The notes under the pieces: model-generated
The model's input: the letters and a program-made list of their open reading frames with translations, nothing else
What the model was told of the DNA's origin: nothing
Databases searched by the model: none
Position numbers and translations under genes: made by a program
Part shown: piece by piece, positions 1 through 9,066 of the stretch
Layout: every line of letters begins with the position of its first letter
How positions within the stretch are numbered: position 1 is the first letter of the stretch
Source of the DNA: 54-19 sp038210655
GTDB taxonomy: Bacteria; Chloroflexota; Chloroflexia; Chloroheliales; Chloroheliaceae
DNA length: 64,000 nt
Assembly (NCBI GenBank): GCA_038210655.1
Contig: JBBQWM010000014.1
Coordinates: 71,707 to 135,706 of the forward strand
Direction: 5' to 3'

Positions 1-2
1 GC

Positions 3-143
3 ATCACAGAATTGTTGAACGGCTGTAACGAAGCCGCTTACAACATGAATTTGTGGGTCACTGGCAAGGCCACCGACGGCTGGACGCGAGTAGGCTACGA
101 CGATTTCTTCCCACGCGCTTTCGCCCTGGCCCAGGAAGATTAG
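3..143 (+). CDS. 3' end of an unidentified gene
   Basis: An open frame is already running at the window edge and closes with TAG at 141-143, leaving 46 visible residues that end in FFPRAFALAQED. The composition is protein-like, with Trp, Tyr and Asn-rich stretches and codons resembling the neighbours, so this is probably the true C-terminus of a gene starting upstream. I do not recognise the family from so short a tail. The terminator-like hairpin at 223-262 lies just downstream and fits the end of a transcript. Confidence 0.55.
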   Translation: MTELLNGCNEAAYNMNLWVTGKATDGWTRVGYDDFFPRAFALAQED

Positions 144-151
144 TTGCAAAT

Positions 152-202
152 CACACCTCAAGTAGATTGCCGGTCTTGGGCCGGGATGATGCCTGAGGTG
201 TG
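152..202. other. Short inverted repeat
   Basis: CACACCTCA at 152-160 faces TGAGGTGTG at 194-202, with a GC-rich interior. It lies directly after the stop codon at 143 and before the stronger hairpin at 223. It could be part of a 3' untranslated structure; no function is shown. Confidence 0.35.
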
Positions 203-222
203 ACGAGTAAGCTGATAGCAGT

Positions 223-262
223 AAAAGAGACAGGTTGCCGGGTAGGTGGCCTGTCTCTTTTT
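223..262. terminator. Bidirectional intrinsic terminator
   Basis: AAAAGAGACAGG (223-234) is perfectly complementary to CCTGTCTCTTTT (250-261). The A-run on one side and T-run on the other make a rho-independent terminator in both directions. It separates the plus-strand gene ending at 143 from the minus-strand operon ending at 274, so it probably serves both convergent transcripts. Confidence 0.8.
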
Positions 263-273
263 GATACATCTGC

Positions 274-993
274 TTATTTTGTCGGTGTTGGTGTTGTTGC
301 GACGGTCGTAGCCGCCGCTGTCGTATCGGCTGCGGTCGTAGCCGAGGCGACGGTCGGGGTTGGGGGTGGGGTAGCGGTCGGCGTAGGCGTGACGGTCGGG
401 AGTGGCGTAAGCGGGTTGCTGACTGGCGCGATGGTCGGGGCCGGGGTGGGCGGTTTGGTCGTCCAGCCCAGGATGGTCGAGACCAGCGTCGGGCTAACCG
501 CCCAGACCTTTGCATCATCGCCCTTTTTGACGTAATAATTCTTGGTCGCGTCGTTTTGCAACCCAAAGATCAACGTCTTGGGGCCGCTCCCGGCGTTGAG
601 CGTGAGCGTCAGGCTCGGCTTATCAAGACCATAGGTCGCCAGATTGCCCGCTTTGTCCGCCGGGATCAATTCCAGGCCGCGCAAGGTGGACAGTTGGCGC
701 ACCGTGTCTGAGATAACCGTACCATCCAGAGCCAGCGCGGTCGGGGCGGTCTGGCTCCAATTACCGTTATCGAGTTTGATCGTCAGGGTCGAGGTCACGG
801 TTTTAACCTCAAGCTGGTTGATCGGATCGGTGGCAGGCAGATTGTAAATCTGCAAATCCTGTTGAGCCGCCGAGACGGTCGGGGTAGCGGTCGGACTGGA
901 AGTGGAAGTTCCGCCGCCCTGAGTTGCCAGCACAAACACCAGCAGTACTACGAAAACAGCCAGCCCGATCAATGGCCCGACGTATTTTCGCAT
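274..993 (-). CDS. DUF4340 domain protein of an ABC export operon
   Basis: This is the last gene of the operon. One N-terminal membrane segment (VGPLIGLAVFVVLLVFVLA) is followed by an extracytoplasmic DUF4340-like domain at about residues 40-190 (SQTAPTALALDGTVISDTV, GLDKPSLTLTL, then VWAVSPTLVSTILGW) and a Pro/Thr/Ala-rich tail. DUF4340 proteins commonly sit beside GldG-type ABC auxiliary proteins. I chose the ATG at 993 because GGAGGAGA lies just upstream and it overlaps the previous stop as TAATG. A frame extends five codons further to 1008 but would overlap the neighbour and lose this ribosome site. The C-terminal tail is low complexity and probably disordered. The transported substrate is unknown. 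Confidence 0.8.
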   Translation of the reverse strand: MRKYVGPLIGLAVFVVLLVFVLATQGGGTSTSSPTATPTVSAAQQDLQIYNLPATDPINQLEVKTVTSTLTIKLDNGNWSQTAPTALALDGTVISDTVRQLSTLRGLELIPADKAGNLATYGLDKPSLTLTLNAGSGPKTLIFGLQNDATKNYYVKKGDDAKVWAVSPTLVSTILGWTTKPPTPAPTIAPVSNPLTPLPTVTPTPTATPPPTPTVASATTAADTTAAATTVATTPTPTK

Positions 994-2672
994 TAGCGTC
1001 TCCTCCACCAGGCCACTAGGCCCAGAAACATAATCAGGAGCGGCACACCCAAAAAGCTCGACCAGAATGCAACCGTCGATTGGCTGTCATTGACCTGGAA
1101 AGGCTTGGTATCGGCTGTCCTGGAAGTTATAACCACACTATCGCTCGTTTCGTTCAAATAGTTCATCGCATTTACAAAGAAAGTTGTGTTGCTGACCGAG
1201 CGGTTTAGCCCGTAATCGCTGATAACCGAAGGCGACCCCATCAATACGATCCGGGTGTTCAGGTTCGCGGTCGAAGCAGCAGGAGTAGGAGTCGCGCCCG
1301 GTGTCGTCGCCGGCGTCGCGCTGGCAGGCGGGACGGCTTCTTTGGCCTTATCCTGCAAGGTCGCCACGACTGTCAACGGGCCGCGTGTATCGCCCTGCTC
1401 GAATTCGCTGGTCTGCGACTGCAAATTGATCTTCAGATAAGAGTCGTTACTGGTATTGAGGACATCGGTATAGGTCGCGGTCGTGGTACCCTTATCAATC
1501 GAGGTTGACAATAGCGCTACCACATTCTGATTGCTGCCACTCAAGCCGCTTGCCAATTCGGAGGCGGAGTTAATGTTCGGCACCAATTCGAGCGGGGTCT
1601 GGCTGGTACGGCGGTTGCGGTCGGTCTCGATAATCACGCCTCGGTTGAATTTTACGCCCCAATCGGTCAGCAAATCGTTTAGATTGGTGGCCTGGGCTGG
1701 GTCAACGTTACTGTTGATGTCGTAGGCAATCAAGGCTTTACCGCCTCGCTTCAAGAAAGTCACGATCCGATTTTTCTCATCGGCGGTGAATTTCCCGCGT
1801 GGCCCAGCTATTAGCAAAATATCGTTAGCCGGGTTTAGTTCGGTAGTGACCGGCGTAGGGGCGGCAGTCGCCCCGGCAGGTGGGTTGACCGACACGGAAG
1901 AATTGGTCAACGAGTTGTAGATTTCGACCTGGAAATTGTTATCGGTCAGGGCTGTAACAGTCGTAGCCAACGAATTGCCTTGCTGATCGGCGGTAGTCGA
2001 TAGCTCCTGATGACCGCTCATAATCAGCACCCGCCGGGCGGTTGGGTTTTGCAGTTTGAGCAAGGTTCGGGTAAAGGTTTGCTCGTCAATCGAGCTAACC
2101 TGTTCGCGGCGCTGGCCCTGCTCAAAGACAATCGCCGGATTACTCTTGACGTTGTAACGTTGCACCGCCAACGGATCGACCGCTGCATTGACCGACTGAT
2201 AGGTCAATTTGTCGTTGCGGGTCGCATATTGTTTGAGCAAATCGACCGCCCTGGTCTGCTGATCTTGGGTAGTGCTATCATAAAGAATCGTAGCGACCAC
2301 CGGGTCTTTGAATTTCTCGACCACCTTGATACTGGTGTCCGAGATTGTAAAGTTCTTGTTCTTGGTAACGTCGAATTGAAAGTTGGTGCGCTGTAGCAGT
2401 ACGTTGATTAGCACGATGATCCCGACCAGGGCCACAATCACCACCAGTCCGCTAATCGTGCTGCTCACGCGCTGACGACCAAGCTGACGTTGCCAGAGTT
2501 CGGGGTTGGTGGCGGCAAAGACGGCGACTGCCACCAGCAAGACCGCCAGTCCTAGCAGGATGTACCACTCGAAGCGGCGGGTGGCAATCAGACCGATTGC
2601 CAGTACGATCATCAGCGGGATCGTTATAAAGCCCGCGAATAGCCCGATTTGTTTAATAACGGCTCGACTCAT
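993..2672 (-). CDS. GldG-like ABC transporter auxiliary protein
   Basis: A 559-residue membrane protein of the GldG/ABC_transp_aux type. Three membrane segments lie in the first 100 residues (FITIPLMIVLAIGLIA, ILLGLAVLLVAVAVFA, LVVIVALVGIIVLINVLL). A large extracytoplasmic domain follows, with the family feature TARRVLIMSGHQELS near residue 215 and an internal Pro/Ala/Thr linker near 450. A final membrane helix near 540 ends in WWRRR. In Bacteroidetes, GldG works with GldA and GldF in gliding and protein export, but homologues are widespread in non-gliding bacteria, so export of an unknown substrate is the safer reading. It is tightly coupled to the permease upstream (1 bp gap) and the DUF4340 gene downstream. 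Confidence 0.82.
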   Translation of the reverse strand: MSRAVIKQIGLFAGFITIPLMIVLAIGLIATRRFEWYILLGLAVLLVAVAVFAATNPELWQRQLGRQRVSSTISGLVVIVALVGIIVLINVLLQRTNFQFDVTKNKNFTISDTSIKVVEKFKDPVVATILYDSTTQDQQTRAVDLLKQYATRNDKLTYQSVNAAVDPLAVQRYNVKSNPAIVFEQGQRREQVSSIDEQTFTRTLLKLQNPTARRVLIMSGHQELSTTADQQGNSLATTVTALTDNNFQVEIYNSLTNSSVSVNPPAGATAAPTPVTTELNPANDILLIAGPRGKFTADEKNRIVTFLKRGGKALIAYDINSNVDPAQATNLNDLLTDWGVKFNRGVIIETDRNRRTSQTPLELVPNINSASELASGLSGSNQNVVALLSTSIDKGTTTATYTDVLNTSNDSYLKINLQSQTSEFEQGDTRGPLTVVATLQDKAKEAVPPASATPATTPGATPTPAASTANLNTRIVLMGSPSVISDYGLNRSVSNTTFFVNAMNYLNETSDSVVITSRTADTKPFQVNDSQSTVAFWSSFLGVPLLIMFLGLVAWWRRR

Positions 2673-2673
2673 T

Positions 2674-3417
2674 TTACTGACCCCTCCGCATCTTCAAAAC
2701 CTGGATCGTGATGCCCAAAAAGAGGACGATCAGAGTGACATAATACATCAGGTCTTTGAGGTCGGGCGAACCGCGTGAGAAGCTATCGACGTGCGATTCG
2801 AGCGAAGCATAACTAAGCACGACCGACCACCACTCGGTGCTGTTTGCGCCATTGCGGACAAAGAGCGGGCCGAGAAACCACAAAATGATCGAAACCAAAA
2901 TGCCGATGACCGCTGCGACGGCCTGGCTCTGGGTTAGCGAGGAGGCAAATATCCCAAAGGCGGCGCTTACCCCGCCGATCAAAAGCAGACCCAGATAGCC
3001 GGTCAGGATCGGTCCCCAATCAGCCTGTCCACCAAATAGTAGCATCAAAATCAAGTAGAAAGAGGTAAAGGCCAAAGTCAGCAATAAGAGGACGATAGTT
3101 GCCAAGAATTTGCCGACCACTACCTCCCAATCGCGCACCGGCGAGGTCAATAACAGTTCAAGGGTGCCAGTCTTTTGCTCTTCGGCGATCAGCCGGATCG
3201 TGACTATCGAGACGAAAATGAGCAAGAAGAACCCGACACTGGACGACCAACCGCGCATTACGTTATTCATTTCGGAGGTTGGGCTGTTAGGGTTGCTCAG
3301 AAAAAGCGCAAAAAGCGCCCCGCTAAAGGCCAGAAAGAAGGACATCATTATATAGGCAATCGGCGAGGCAAAGTAAGCGTATAACTCACGCTGCGTAATG
3401 TAAAAAGTGTTTTTCAT
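2674..3417 (-). CDS. ABC-2 type permease, GldF-like
   Basis: A polytopic membrane protein with six predicted helices. It starts MKNTFYITQRELYAYFASP, typical for GldF/ABC-2 permeases, and carries the family-like IRLIAEEQKTGTLELLLTSP segment near residue 75. It should form the transmembrane pore for the ATPase encoded just upstream. The open frame extends to 3522, but that extension overlaps the ATPase gene and is basic and low complexity. The ATG at 3417 gives the normal N-terminus and follows the ATPase stop by 4 bp. It belongs to one operon with its three neighbours. Confidence 0.85.
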   Translation of the reverse strand: MKNTFYITQRELYAYFASPIAYIMMSFFLAFSGALFALFLSNPNSPTSEMNNVMRGWSSSVGFFLLIFVSIVTIRLIAEEQKTGTLELLLTSPVRDWEVVVGKFLATIVLLLLTLAFTSFYLILMLLFGGQADWGPILTGYLGLLLIGGVSAAFGIFASSLTQSQAVAAVIGILVSIILWFLGPLFVRNGANSTEWWSVVLSYASLESHVDSFSRGSPDLKDLMYYVTLIVLFLGITIQVLKMRRGQ

Positions 3418-3421
3418 CTCC

Positions 3422-4843
3422 CTATTTCTTCTTCTCTTTATCCGAGACTTCGGAAGATTGGCTGGGGTTATCGCCGTCAACCGCCTCGGTTTGGGCAGGA
3501 AAAGTCTCCATTTCGTCGTCATCCACCTCTGTCGCGTCCGCCGTATCGGTCAGGAAGGTTGGGGCCGCTTTGCGCCCGCTCGTGAGTGGCTTGACGCTCT
3601 TTCTTTTGACCGGGTAGGCCCGTTCTCTGGCCTCTAGCGGCGTGGCTTTTTTGCGGGCGACGGTACCTTCGGTGGCTTCCGCCCCGGCCTCTACTTCGCC
3701 TGTTTCGGGTAGCCCCGCTTCGGCTTCCAGTTCTTCCATCTCGTCGTCATCCGAGACCCGCCGGGTCAAACGGCCCAACGGCTTTTTGCTCAGGTCGGTA
3801 TCATCCCCGGCGTAACCTTCGGCCTGGATCGCCTCTTCTTCTTCCAACTGCGTCAGGTCGTCGGTGATAAGCTGGACAAAAATTTCTTCCAGACTGGGCG
3901 AGATCGTTTTGAGTTCCAAAAGGCCCCACCCACGTCCGACGACTGCCGCTGCCAGGGCTTCGCGCACGTCGCTACCTGGCTCGATTTTTAGATCAAGCAG
4001 GTGAACATCGGCGGGTAAGACCTGATCGGTACTCGATTTTTCGGTTTCGTTCGTAGCCTGAATAGCTGCCGGAGCTTCTAATATACTAAGCTGCTGGATT
4101 ACCGACATCGTACCGAGCAAGCTTTTGACTTCATCGAGTGGCCCGCGTACTTCGAGTTGCAAGTGTTCGCCTTTGGCTTCGCGCTGCTCCAAATTCGCCA
4201 GCGTATCCTCGACTAGCACCCGGCCTCGGTTGACTATTATTACCCGGTCGCACAGGGCGCTGACTTCAGATAGAATATGGGTGCTTAGGATCATCGAGTG
4301 GTTGCCCGCCAGGTCGCGGATAACTTTGCGGATTTCGATGATCTGACGGGGATCGAGACCAACGGTTGGTTCGTCCAGAATAATAACCTGCGGGTTGTGA
4401 ATAATGGCTTGAGCCAGACCGACCCGCTGCCGGTAGCCTCGCGATAATTTGCCAATAACCTTGCTCTTGACATCGGCGATCTGGCAAAGCTCCATCACTT
4501 CCTCGATCCGCCGTCGTCGGCCCTTGCTCGGCACACCCCGAATCTTGGCAATAAAATCGAGGTACTTATCTACCGGCATATCGGTGTAAAGTGGCACCGT
4601 TTCGGGCAAATATCCTAGCCGCTTGCGTACTTCCATCGGTTTATCGGCTACATCGAAGCCTGCCACGATAGCCCTACCGCTATTGGCCGGTAGATAGCCC
4701 GTCAACATCCGCATGGTGGTCGTTTTGCCTGCGCCGTTTGGCCCTAGCAACCCGACGATTTCGCCCTTTTCGACATTAAAAGTCATGTCGCGCACGGCGG
4801 CCCGGTCGCCGTAATATTTGGTTAGCTTATCAGTCTCAATCAT
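3422..4843 (-). CDS. ABC transporter ATPase, GldA-like, with long acidic tail
   Basis: The first 220 residues form a classic ABC ATPase: Walker A GPNGAGKTT at about 34-42, signature LSRGYRQRVGLAQ near 134, Walker B VIILDEPTVGLDP, and an H-loop in STHILSE. It energises the permease at 2674-3417. After about residue 300 it departs from the family: some 170 extra residues, rich in Glu, Asp, Ala and Thr, end in Ser/Lys (SDKEKKK) and look disordered. Usual GldA-like ATPases are about 230-330 residues long. This is the first gene of the operon, so its promoter should lie within 4844-5000. The role of the tail is unknown; it may be regulatory. Confidence 0.85.
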   Translation of the reverse strand: MIETDKLTKYYGDRAAVRDMTFNVEKGEIVGLLGPNGAGKTTTMRMLTGYLPANSGRAIVAGFDVADKPMEVRKRLGYLPETVPLYTDMPVDKYLDFIAKIRGVPSKGRRRRIEEVMELCQIADVKSKVIGKLSRGYRQRVGLAQAIIHNPQVIILDEPTVGLDPRQIIEIRKVIRDLAGNHSMILSTHILSEVSALCDRVIIVNRGRVLVEDTLANLEQREAKGEHLQLEVRGPLDEVKSLLGTMSVIQQLSILEAPAAIQATNETEKSSTDQVLPADVHLLDLKIEPGSDVREALAAAVVGRGWGLLELKTISPSLEEIFVQLITDDLTQLEEEEAIQAEGYAGDDTDLSKKPLGRLTRRVSDDDEMEELEAEAGLPETGEVEAGAEATEGTVARKKATPLEARERAYPVKRKSVKPLTSGRKAAPTFLTDTADATEVDDDEMETFPAQTEAVDGDNPSQSSEVSDKEKKK

Positions 4844-4942
4844 GGCCTTGAGATGCCGCTCCGTCCTTTTGGTTTTACTTGATTTGATTTAAAGCACGGC
4901 TTTCCCAAACTGAGATGCCGCTCTGTCGCTCACTTTTTTCGG

Positions 4943-5176
4943 AAATTAACAGGGATGCATACACCCATATGGGCGTTAACAGGATACAATATAATTCTCT
5001 ATATCCCTGCGCCTTGCTCACACAGTTTCTTGTCTAGTAACTATTAAATATTGTTGTAGCAGAGGCATTTTAACCGGGCTGAGTTCGAGAGTCAACTTGA
5101 GGGTACGGTCAGGTCGGTTAATAACGGATTAGAGCAAAATAGAGAAAAATGTTAGCCTGTACATCCCTGTTAATTT
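4943..5176. repeat. Intergenic element with TTAACAGGGAT ends
   Basis: AAATTAACAGGGATG (4943-4957) faces its exact complement CATCCCTGTTAATTT (5162-5176), giving a 234 bp element with 15 bp inverted ends and no coding frame inside. The same ends appear at 18337-18453 around a different, shorter core. It resembles a miniature inverted-repeat element. Just outside it, two direct copies of TGAGATGCCGCTC occur near 4849 and 4911. Confidence 0.5.
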
Positions 5177-5777
5177 TAGAGGAGGCATTTGTGCAAAACT
5201 AGATTCAATCGGGTTGATGAATATGCGATTTTGTGCAAAATTACCAGAATTGGCCCGCCAAGTCAGCGTGAAATAGGCTTGAAACGCTATTTGCTTGACA
5301 AAGTCTCAATCCATCATTATAATCGCGCCAATATAGTAGTAACATTTGCGCTATCTGATCTCTTCTCAAAAATTCTTTAGTGGTGTTAAACAAAGAACTA
5401 AACAAAGAACCTAGAAGGGATTGGCAGGCTGTGAATGTCTCAGCAAAAAGAACCCAATCTTTCTGAATAACGTAAGGCCCTGTATGACCCTCGCCGAGTG
5501 GAGGTCTCTTGTAAGAGATGTTCTGATGAATACAGGCAGTTAGTGTTAAAAGCTGCTTAACAAGCAACCAAAAACATGACCGAATTTATCGAAGTTGTAC
5601 TTTACTATTGGAGTTGAAGTATTTATTCAACCGCCGTCTGCTCGAATTCAAACCGGGCGGCTGGTTGTTCGGCTACTCTATCCAGATATTTTTCTGAATG
5701 TAGGGCCGGAAGTTTTAGACAAAAGCTGAGTTACATTGTTTATGAGTTAAACGATGTCTCAGGAGGAGAAGATTTAG
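5177..5777. other. AT-rich intergenic region upstream of livK
   Basis: This roughly 600 bp region contains no gene I can support. A 108-codon minus-strand frame at 5241-5567 has no ribosome site, no recognisable domain and unusual composition. The region probably holds the promoter of the transporter operon starting at 5778. A clear AGGAGGAG ribosome site lies at about 5760-5767. Confidence 0.5.
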
Positions 5778-7214
5778 ATGAAGAGACTCAACAAGTTCTG
5801 GACAGTCGGCCTGGCCGGTTTGATGCTTGCCGCTTTGCTTGCGGCCTGCGGTGACCCGACTGCGACGACTGCTCCGGCAGCCACGACTGCCGCCGCCGCG
5901 ACGACTGCGGCAGCTGCGACAACTGCTGCCGCCGCGACGACTGCGGCAGCTGCGACAACCGCCGCCGCCGCGACAACCGCTGCTCCGGCTGCGACGACTG
6001 CGGCAGCCGCGACGACTGCAGCCGCCGCGACGACCGCCGCCGCTTCTGGCGCTGGTGGTACCATTCGCATCTATAGCAGCTTGCCCCGCACCGGCAGCAG
6101 CAAGGGCCAGACCGATACTATCGTTAGCGCTATGAAGCTGGCGCTGGCCGATGCCACCGGCGGCACCAATAAAATTGGCAACTTCACCATCGACTACGTT
6201 GACCTGGACGATGCGACGGCTGCTAAAGGTCAGTGGGACCCGGATGCCGAAAAGCAAAACGCTAACAAGGCTGCTAATGACCCGGACGCGATGCTTTATC
6301 TGGGTGCTTTTAACAGTGGCGCGACCAGAGTTTCGCTCCCGATCTTGAACCAGGCCGGGCTGGCGATGATTAGCCCATCGAACACCGCTGTCGGTCTGAC
6401 CAAAGGCCCCTCGGCGGGCGCGGAACAGAACGAGCCTGACATCTACTACCCGACCAAAGTTCGCAACTACTTCCGAGTAATCGCCGCCGATGATTATCAA
6501 GGCCCGGCGGGCGCGGAGTTTATTAAGACTCTGAATGCCAAGAAGGTCTTTGTAATCGACGACTCGCAGGCTTATGGTGTTGGTCTGGCAAAAGCTTTTG
6601 TGACCTACTGTCCGACCGTTGGTTTAGATTGCGCCAAGCCGGTTTCGATCACGGGTAAAGAATCCAGTTATGGTCAGTTGGCCGACCAGATCAAATCCGC
6701 TAACCCGGACGCGATCTACTTCGGCGGTATTACCCAGCAGCAGGCTGGCAAGCTGATCGGCGATATTCGCAAGAAGAATATTACCGTTGGCGGCAAGCCG
6801 ATCCCGTTTATTGGGGCTGATGGTATTGTAGAGAAGGCTTTCATCGATGATGCAGGCCCGGCGGCGGATGGCGTTTACGCGACCATTGGCGGTCTGGAAG
6901 ACTCCAAGCTCGGCCCGAAAGGTCAGAAATTCTTGAAAGACTACCGGGCTAAGTACGGCAAAGAAGAGGCTTACACGATCTATGGTTACGAGACTATGGG
7001 TGTAGCCCTGGCTGCGATCAAGGCGGCGAATGTTAAAGATCGCAAGGCAATTTTAACGGCCCTGGCAGCGACCAAAGATTACGATGGTGTGCTAGGCAAG
7101 TGGAGCTTCGACAAGAATGGCGACATCAACCTGTCGGACTTCTTGATCCAGCAAGTTACCAGTGGTGATTGGAAGACCATTAGCTCGGTTCGTCCGAAGC
7201 CGATTGGTTCCTAG
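5778..7214 (+). CDS. livK: Branched-chain amino acid ABC transporter substrate-binding lipoprotein
   Basis: A lipoprotein signal (MKRLNKFWTVGLAG...) ends in the lipobox LLAAC with Cys24. About 60 residues made almost only of Ala and Thr follow (ATTAAA-type repeats), a flexible spacer holding the domain away from the membrane. From about residue 92 the periplasmic-binding fold of the Leu/Ile/Val family begins (IRIYSSLPRTGSSKGQT, later AMISPSNTAVGLT and YFRVIAADDYQGPAGAEFI). AGGAGGAG lies ten bases before the ATG. The four downstream genes complete the transporter. The ligand could be branched-chain amino acids, amides or urea; the family alone does not decide. The gene ends with a hairpin at 7222-7256, so it may be transcribed more strongly than the permease genes. 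Confidence 0.9.
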   Translation: MKRLNKFWTVGLAGLMLAALLAACGDPTATTAPAATTAAAATTAAAATTAAAATTAAAATTAAAATTAAPAATTAAAATTAAAATTAAASGAGGTIRIYSSLPRTGSSKGQTDTIVSAMKLALADATGGTNKIGNFTIDYVDLDDATAAKGQWDPDAEKQNANKAANDPDAMLYLGAFNSGATRVSLPILNQAGLAMISPSNTAVGLTKGPSAGAEQNEPDIYYPTKVRNYFRVIAADDYQGPAGAEFIKTLNAKKVFVIDDSQAYGVGLAKAFVTYCPTVGLDCAKPVSITGKESSYGQLADQIKSANPDAIYFGGITQQQAGKLIGDIRKKNITVGGKPIPFIGADGIVEKAFIDDAGPAADGVYATIGGLEDSKLGPKGQKFLKDYRAKYGKEEAYTIYGYETMGVALAAIKAANVKDRKAILTALAATKDYDGVLGKWSFDKNGDINLSDFLIQQVTSGDWKTISSVRPKPIGS

Positions 7215-7221
7215 CTTGAAA

Positions 7222-7256
7222 AAGCGCAGACCGGCCTTTATGGTTGGTCTGCGCTT
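7222..7256 (+). terminator. Hairpin after livK
   Basis: AAGCGCAGACC (7222-7232) pairs perfectly with GGTCTGCGCTT (7246-7256), followed by a T-rich stretch. It lies 8 bp after the livK stop. Because the permease genes are 400 bp downstream, it may act as a partial terminator that lets the binding protein be made in excess. Confidence 0.7.
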
Positions 7257-7310
7257 CTAAGTTCTTAATTTAATTTATAGTTTGATTTTTCGCAAAATTC
7301 AAAACTTATA

Positions 7311-7450
7311 GTAACTACAGACCCATGTCATTCTGAGGCGGGGGATAGCCTGGATTTTGCCAAAGATAACTCCCCGCCGAAGAATCTAGACCCTTCGTGG
7401 CCTCACCCCGGCAGGGGCTGCGGCTCAGGCTGACAGGGCTGAGTAGTTAC
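7311..7450. repeat. 140 bp repeat with inverted GTAACTAC ends (copy 1)
   Basis: It starts GTAACTACAG and ends GTAGTTAC, exactly 140 bp. The interior has a GTCATTCTGAGGCGGG block, GAAGAATCTAGACCC, and a GGCTCAGGCTGACA block near the right end, which make a large imperfect palindrome. Equal-length copies lie at 16124-16263 and 45601-45740. It contains no coding frame. It fills most of the 380 bp gap between livK and livH. Confidence 0.75.
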
Positions 7451-7615
7451 AAACTATAACAGATCGTTCTGAGCGAGATAAAGCAAAAGCCTTAAAGATT
7501 ACGCAAAAGCCGCCTTTGGTGGTTTTGTCAGCCTTGTAACTGCTCAAATAGTGTTTTCGTTAGGACACCAGTCGCGTTCCTATCCTTTTCTGAAAATTTG
7601 ATAGTAAGGAAAAAA

Positions 7616-9061
7616 ATGGATAGTTTACCAGTCCAGATAATTCTCATGGCCCTTTGGCTAGGCGCAGGAGCCTATGGCGCTACCCTCCTGCTTAGAAAAG
7701 GCTACAAAGTTAGTCTTTTCAGGAATTGGGCCTATTACGTGGCCCCGGTCGCCGTAGTACTCTATTTGATTTTTAATGCGATCCAGCCCTTAGAGGCGGG
7801 CTGGCCCGGCAATTTACCCGGCGTATTGGTCAATACTTTGCTGGTAGTGACCATGATTGTGATAAGTCCGGCTCTCTTGTTGGCGGCTTTCTTTATTCCA
7901 AGCGTGGTAGGAGTTGATGCGCCTACCCTGGCGCTGCGGCGCGATAGTTTCAACCGAACTCAGGGCTGGATTATCCTGGGCGGTATGATTATTGTGGCCT
8001 TCTTGCTGCCCCTGATTGCGCTGTCCCTGTTCAAAACCGCTCCCCGTTACGATAGTGTGGTCAGCGTCGTTTTGGATGGATTGGTTAATGGGGCGCTTTT
8101 CGCTTTGATCGCTCTGGGCTATACCCTCGTCTATGGTATCGTCGAACTCATAAACTTCGCGCACGGTGATGTTTTTATGATGGGTTCACTGGTCGGTTTT
8201 GCAGTGATAACGACAATCCTGGGGATTAAGCCCGGCAAGGGTGGCGGTATTATCAAGGCCGATACTTCGATGTTCATGGTGGTTATTGCGATCTTGCTGG
8301 CCTTTGTGATCGCCATGACTTTCTGCGCTATCCTAAACTATCTGATTAACCGAATTGCCTACAAGCGATTACGGAACGCCCCGCGTCTGGCTCCTTTGAT
8401 TTCAGCCATCGGGGTTTCTTTTGTCCTCCAAAATGTAGCCCTCTACTTGAATAGCTCTACTCCCAAAGGCTACCCGCTTTTGTTCCCCGCCGACGACCGC
8501 CGCCGCAATTATGATTTGGTGATCGACGGCCTGGGGGCGAAAGATACATTGGTATCCTTCCCGGTAACGGCTTTCCTGGTAATTGTAAGCGCAGCAATCT
8601 TGTTGTTGGGCTTGCGTTATGTGATTAATAGCACCAGGATCGGCAAAGCGATGCGGGCCGTCGCCCAAAACCGCGAGGCTGCCGCTTTGATGGGGATCAG
8701 TATCGAACGCACGATTAGTTTTGCTTTCTTGGTCGGCGGGGCGTTGGCCGGGGCCGCCGGAGTAGTCTTCGGGGTCTTCCAGGTGCAGGGCGCAGTTCGC
8801 TATGATTTGGGCTTTGTCTACGGCTTGTTTGCTTTTACCTCCGCCGTTTTGGGTGGCATCGGCAACGTCAATGGGGCGGTGTTGGGAGGTCTTTTTGTCG
8901 GTCTGGTTTACTCACTCAGCCAGTCCAGCCTTTTCGGGCTGACGATAGGCTATGTAAACCTATCTGGTTGGGCGGCAGTGTCGGTCTTCGTAGTGCTGGT
9001 ATTGGTCATGATTTTCCGGCCTACCGGCATTTTGGGTGAGAATGTACAGGAAAAGGTTTAG
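7616..9061 (+). CDS. livH: Branched-chain amino acid ABC transporter permease LivH
   Basis: A polytopic permease of the LivH family, 481 residues from the ATG at 7616. The family core starts near residue 150 (DGLVNGALFALIALGYTLVYGIVELINFAHGDVFMMG) and ends IFRPTGILGEN. The N-terminal 140 residues carry four additional hydrophobic segments, so the protein is much longer than the usual ~300. I prefer ATG 7616 because TAAGGA sits six bases upstream; a TTG at 7598 is in frame but has no ribosome site. It pairs with LivM to form the membrane channel. Confidence 0.88.
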   Translation: MDSLPVQIILMALWLGAGAYGATLLLRKGYKVSLFRNWAYYVAPVAVVLYLIFNAIQPLEAGWPGNLPGVLVNTLLVVTMIVISPALLLAAFFIPSVVGVDAPTLALRRDSFNRTQGWIILGGMIIVAFLLPLIALSLFKTAPRYDSVVSVVLDGLVNGALFALIALGYTLVYGIVELINFAHGDVFMMGSLVGFAVITTILGIKPGKGGGIIKADTSMFMVVIAILLAFVIAMTFCAILNYLINRIAYKRLRNAPRLAPLISAIGVSFVLQNVALYLNSSTPKGYPLLFPADDRRRNYDLVIDGLGAKDTLVSFPVTAFLVIVSAAILLLGLRYVINSTRIGKAMRAVAQNREAAALMGISIERTISFAFLVGGALAGAAGVVFGVFQVQGAVRYDLGFVYGLFAFTSAVLGGIGNVNGAVLGGLFVGLVYSLSQSSLFGLTIGYVNLSGWAAVSVFVVLVLVMIFRPTGILGENVQEKV

Positions 9062-9066
9062 TATAT

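Noticed and set aside
200..535. Plus-strand Val/Gly-rich frame
   Set aside because: It is the antisense of the Thr/Ala/Pro-rich tail of the DUF4340 gene; low-complexity DNA keeps the other strand open.
5241..5567. 108-codon minus-strand frame in the livK upstream region
   Set aside because: No ribosome site, no recognisable motif, and unusual composition; not supported as a gene.
5774..6070. Minus-strand Ala/Val repeat frame
   Set aside because: Antisense of the LivK Ala/Thr linker.
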